From Tsuneonella suprasediminis (lineage in GTDB: Bacteria > Pseudomonadota > Alphaproteobacteria > Sphingomonadales > Sphingomonadaceae): 64,000 bases of DNA. The position numbers and the translations under genes are program-made. The stretch is taken from NCBI RefSeq assembly GCF_003605755.1, contig NZ_RAHJ01000014.1:62001-126000 (forward strand), in the 5' to 3' direction. The first letter of the stretch is position 1, and the number at the start of each line of letters is the position of its first letter. Shown piece by piece: positions 62,042 to 64,000 of this stretch. Under the pieces are notes generated by a model. That model saw only the letters and a list, made by a program, of their open reading frames with translations, had not been told where the DNA came from and ran no database searches.

Positions 62042-62785
62042 ATGGATTCGGACGAACAATTCACGGTCGTGGATCACGCGATCGATACGCTGCGTGAAGC
62101 AATCCGATCGGGACAATTCGAGCCGGGCTCAAGGTTGGTAATCGCCGATATCGGCAAGAGGCTGTCGATCAGCAGCGGGGCCGTGCGAGAAGCGATCCGC
62201 CGTCTGACCGGTGAGGGACTGGTGGAGATCGTCCCGCACCGCGGTGCTTCGGTACGCAAGGTCACCGGGACCGATGTCGCCGAGATTTTTGAACTGCGCG
62301 AAGCGATCGAAGGCCTTGCGGCGCGGCTCGCGGCGCGACGGATGGACGCTGACGGCAGGGCGCGTTTGCGGGCCATTCTCGCCGATCTCGATCGGCATGA
62401 TGTCGATGACGACGCCGAAAACTATTTGATCGCCAACCAGGCATTCCATCAGTTGATCTATTCCATCGCCGCGAATGATCGGGTCCGCACACTGGCGATG
62501 CAATTGATCCTGCCACTGTACCAGCTGAGGTTACCGCACCGGATGGCGGGGGACGCTCGCGAGGTCGCGCATCTTGAACACCACGCCATCGCCGCGACGC
62601 TGATGGTGGGGGACGAGGATGCCGCCGCCGCCGCGATGATGCGGCACATCCGCAGTTCGGGCGCGAACCTGCGCGCAGCCGTCGAACTGCTCGAAGCCCC
62701 CAGAAAGCGGCGGCGAGCGCCACGGAGCGCGCCTAGGCAGGAAGATACGCCGTCCCCGCCAAAAGACGACGCGCAGTCCGACTGA
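62042..62785 (+). CDS. GntR-family regulator (FCD subfamily), second copy
   Basis: About 247 residues. HTH domain TVVDHAIDTLREAIRSGQFEPGS followed by IADIGKRLSISSGAVREAIRRLTG, here shown in parts, then an FCD domain with IFELREAIEGLAARLA, NQAFHQLIYSIAAN (metal His) and HLEHHAIAATLMVGDEDAA. The C-terminus has a basic/Pro-rich tail (RKRRRAPRSAP). The 3' end overlaps the convergent PrpF-type gene by 53 bases. It probably controls that catabolic gene and the transporter upstream of it. The start is uncertain: GTG at 62015 or ATG at 62042. Confidence 0.85.
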   Translation: MDSDEQFTVVDHAIDTLREAIRSGQFEPGSRLVIADIGKRLSISSGAVREAIRRLTGEGLVEIVPHRGASVRKVTGTDVAEIFELREAIEGLAARLAARRMDADGRARLRAILADLDRHDVDDDAENYLIANQAFHQLIYSIAANDRVRTLAMQLILPLYQLRLPHRMAGDAREVAHLEHHAIAATLMVGDEDAAAAAMMRHIRSSGANLRAAVELLEAPRKRRRAPRSAPRQEDTPSPPKDDAQSD

Positions 62786-63866
62786 AGCCCACCGACGTGA
62801 AGGTGATTCCGCCTGTGCTATCGGATTTGGCGACAACGGTGACGGGCATGCTCCCTAGTGGATGACCGGCGCGCAACCGTTTGGGATCGGCGATCCGTGC
62901 AGCCTGCGCCACTGTCGATCCCGGGATGCGCGACGCCGCGGCCACGCTTACCGACGATGTGCCGGCCAGGCTTTCATGCATCCGCCCCATGAACAGCAGG
63001 CGCACGCACAGGTCGATGTCGTCCGCAGTGACGATAGCTCCATCAGACGTGGTGTATCGCTGCGGCGGCGACACGATGCCCAGCATAGGCAGCCCCAGGT
63101 CGACGTCCTGCCAGCGGGCGATCATGCCCCCCGCCACGGCCACCTTGCCGCGAATTTCGTGCACCGTCGCGAGCAGGGCAGGGTCGCCATCGATCTGCGC
63201 GGCCAGTTCTATGCCCTCCATCCCCAAGTCTTCGGCAGGAACCCAGACGCAGGGATTGCCCATGTCGCACAGCGTAAAGCGGATGCGGCGCCCATCCTCG
63301 AGCGTCAGCACGTTCTCAGCCGCGCCGGTGGGGAGCAGGCGCCCCGTCTTGGCACCGGTGGTAGCGGTATAGTCCAGGACGATCTCCGCCCCCGTACCGG
63401 GGACGCCGGGGATGGTGAAATCGCCGGTCACGCGCGCGCGTCCATCGGCAACTGGTACGATTGCGGTCAGGATCTTGTCGGTGTTGACGTTGTAAATCCG
63501 CACCTGCGTTGTCGGCCCGGTCCCCGGGACCAGCCCTTCGTCGATGGCGAACGGACCGACTCCGGACGAAATATTCCCGCAATTTCCGCTGTAGCTGATG
63601 GACGCGCTGTCGATATCGACCTGCGCGAACAGATAATCCACATCGGCGTCGTCGCGTGCAGAGGGGCTGATGATCGCGATCTTGGAGGTGATCGGGCGCG
63701 ATCCGCCCAGCCCGTCGATCTGGATAAGATCGGGACTGCCCATCAGCCGGATCAGCATCGCGTCGCGCTCCGGGCCCGGTGGCGGCAGATCGCGGGCGTG
63801 GAGGAACGGCCCCTTGCTGGTCCCAGCGCGCATCAGCACGCACGGCAGGGTGATCTGATCGGCCAT
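62733..63866 (-). CDS. PrpF-family isomerase (2-methylaconitate or 4-oxalomesaconate type)
   Basis: A 377-residue PrpF-fold protein. N-terminal RAGTSKGPF, the catalytic Cys in SYSGNCGNISSGVGPF (about 95), and the late FMGRMHESLAGTSS and RIPGSTVAQAAR are typical. Members move double bonds in tricarboxylate-like acids: PrpF acts on 2-methylaconitate, LigU/GalD on 4-oxalomesaconate in aromatic-acid degradation. Sphingomonads carry LigU, so the aromatic route is a plausible reading, but sequence alone cannot choose. Its ATG overlaps the stop of the next gene upstream (TGATG). Confidence 0.9.
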   Translation of the reverse strand: MADQITLPCVLMRAGTSKGPFLHARDLPPPGPERDAMLIRLMGSPDLIQIDGLGGSRPITSKIAIISPSARDDADVDYLFAQVDIDSASISYSGNCGNISSGVGPFAIDEGLVPGTGPTTQVRIYNVNTDKILTAIVPVADGRARVTGDFTIPGVPGTGAEIVLDYTATTGAKTGRLLPTGAAENVLTLEDGRRIRFTLCDMGNPCVWVPAEDLGMEGIELAAQIDGDPALLATVHEIRGKVAVAGGMIARWQDVDLGLPMLGIVSPPQRYTTSDGAIVTADDIDLCVRLLFMGRMHESLAGTSSVSVAAASRIPGSTVAQAARIADPKRLRAGHPLGSMPVTVVAKSDSTGGITFTSVGFSRTARRLLAGTAYLPA

Positions 63867-64000
63867 CAGGCGGGTTCCTCGTCGACAATGTGTTGACGTA
63901 CCGCGGCACCAAACGGTTTCAACCCTGCTGCAAACGCGAGTGCTGCGGCGACCGTGGCGATCGCACAGGTCATCGCCAACCCATCCGATAAGGCGTGCGA
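63866..64000 (-). CDS. 3' end of a probable MFS-type transporter (partial)
   Basis: Forty-four codons and a stop on the minus strand, running off the window edge. The sequence LAMTCAIATVAAALAFAAGL looks like a final membrane helix followed by a short charged tail (RQHIVDEEPA). It is coupled to the PrpF gene by TGATG and could be the uptake transporter for its substrate. Too short for a family assignment. Confidence 0.6.
   Translation of the reverse strand, partial: SHALSDGLAMTCAIATVAAALAFAAGLKPFGAAVRQHIVDEEPA

Noticed and set aside
1-64000. tRNA, rRNA, CRISPR arrays, riboswitches, replication origin
   Set aside because: None found on reading; no direct-repeat arrays or tRNA-like cloverleaf noticed, but no covariance search was possible.

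Overview
The window looks like a chromosomal segment of a high-GC alphaproteobacterium, most likely a member of the Sphingomonadales (Novosphingobium/Sphingobium/Erythrobacter-like). This is inferred from the many TonB-dependent receptors (three, one partial), the acyl-CoA catabolism style, NodT/EmrAB efflux operon, TorF-like porin and compact exopolysaccharide operon. No rRNA, tRNA or CRISPR was seen. Most genes form tightly packed operons with ATGA, TGATG or GTGA overlaps.

Layout. 0-5 kb: the end of a TonB receptor faces a periplasmic trehalase, followed by a lipoprotein esterase and a small secreted protein. 5-15 kb: acyl-CoA degradation. Two acyl-CoA dehydrogenases, a DECR2-like 2,4-dienoyl-CoA reductase, a TesB-like thioesterase, an alpha-methylacyl-CoA racemase, an enoyl-CoA hydratase and a thiolase lie in divergent operons, with an operator-like palindrome in one divergent gap and a related, imperfect sequence in the other. 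hppD (tyrosine degradation) and a VOC protein follow. 15-20 kb: a wecC-like dehydrogenase, a LuxR-type regulator with a degenerate receiver domain, a tandem-PilZ protein and insertion-sequence scars.

20-47 kb is the most interesting part: a large scavenging region for D-amino acids and peptidoglycan-type compounds. One arm holds a LysR regulator followed by dgcN, dgcA and a D-aminoacylase-like lipoprotein (D-glutamate route). Next to it are an amidohydrolase with a CIA30-like C-terminal domain, a PBP4-type DacB and a dicarboxylate/glutamate-type symporter. A second arm is organised around a FadR-type GntR regulator. The same palindrome, ATTGTTGACAAT, occurs in three intergenic gaps: symporter/gntR, before the TonB receptor, and between an amidohydrolase/PhzF operon and a class IV aminotransferase/DUF885 peptidase pair. 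An AmpG-like MFS transporter with a serine hydrolase, and another TonB receptor, complete the region. Two genes in the second arm carry apparent lesions: a single-base frameshift in the amidohydrolase and an Arg where the aminotransferase PLP lysine is expected.

47-55 kb: a BetT-like BCCT transporter, a TorF-like porin, and a TetR-controlled tripartite efflux operon (NodT-like outer membrane factor, EmrA, EmrB) with two perfect-arm operators. 55-61.4 kb: a minimal exopolysaccharide operon (sugar transferase, Wzy-like, Wza-like, Wzc-like, one unrecognised protein) after an AT-rich leader. 61.4-64 kb: a structured palindrome, apparently decayed sequence, a second GntR regulator convergent with a PrpF/LigU-like isomerase, and the 3' end of a probable MFS transporter.

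All family assignments come from reading translated sequence and remembered family motifs; no database search was run.
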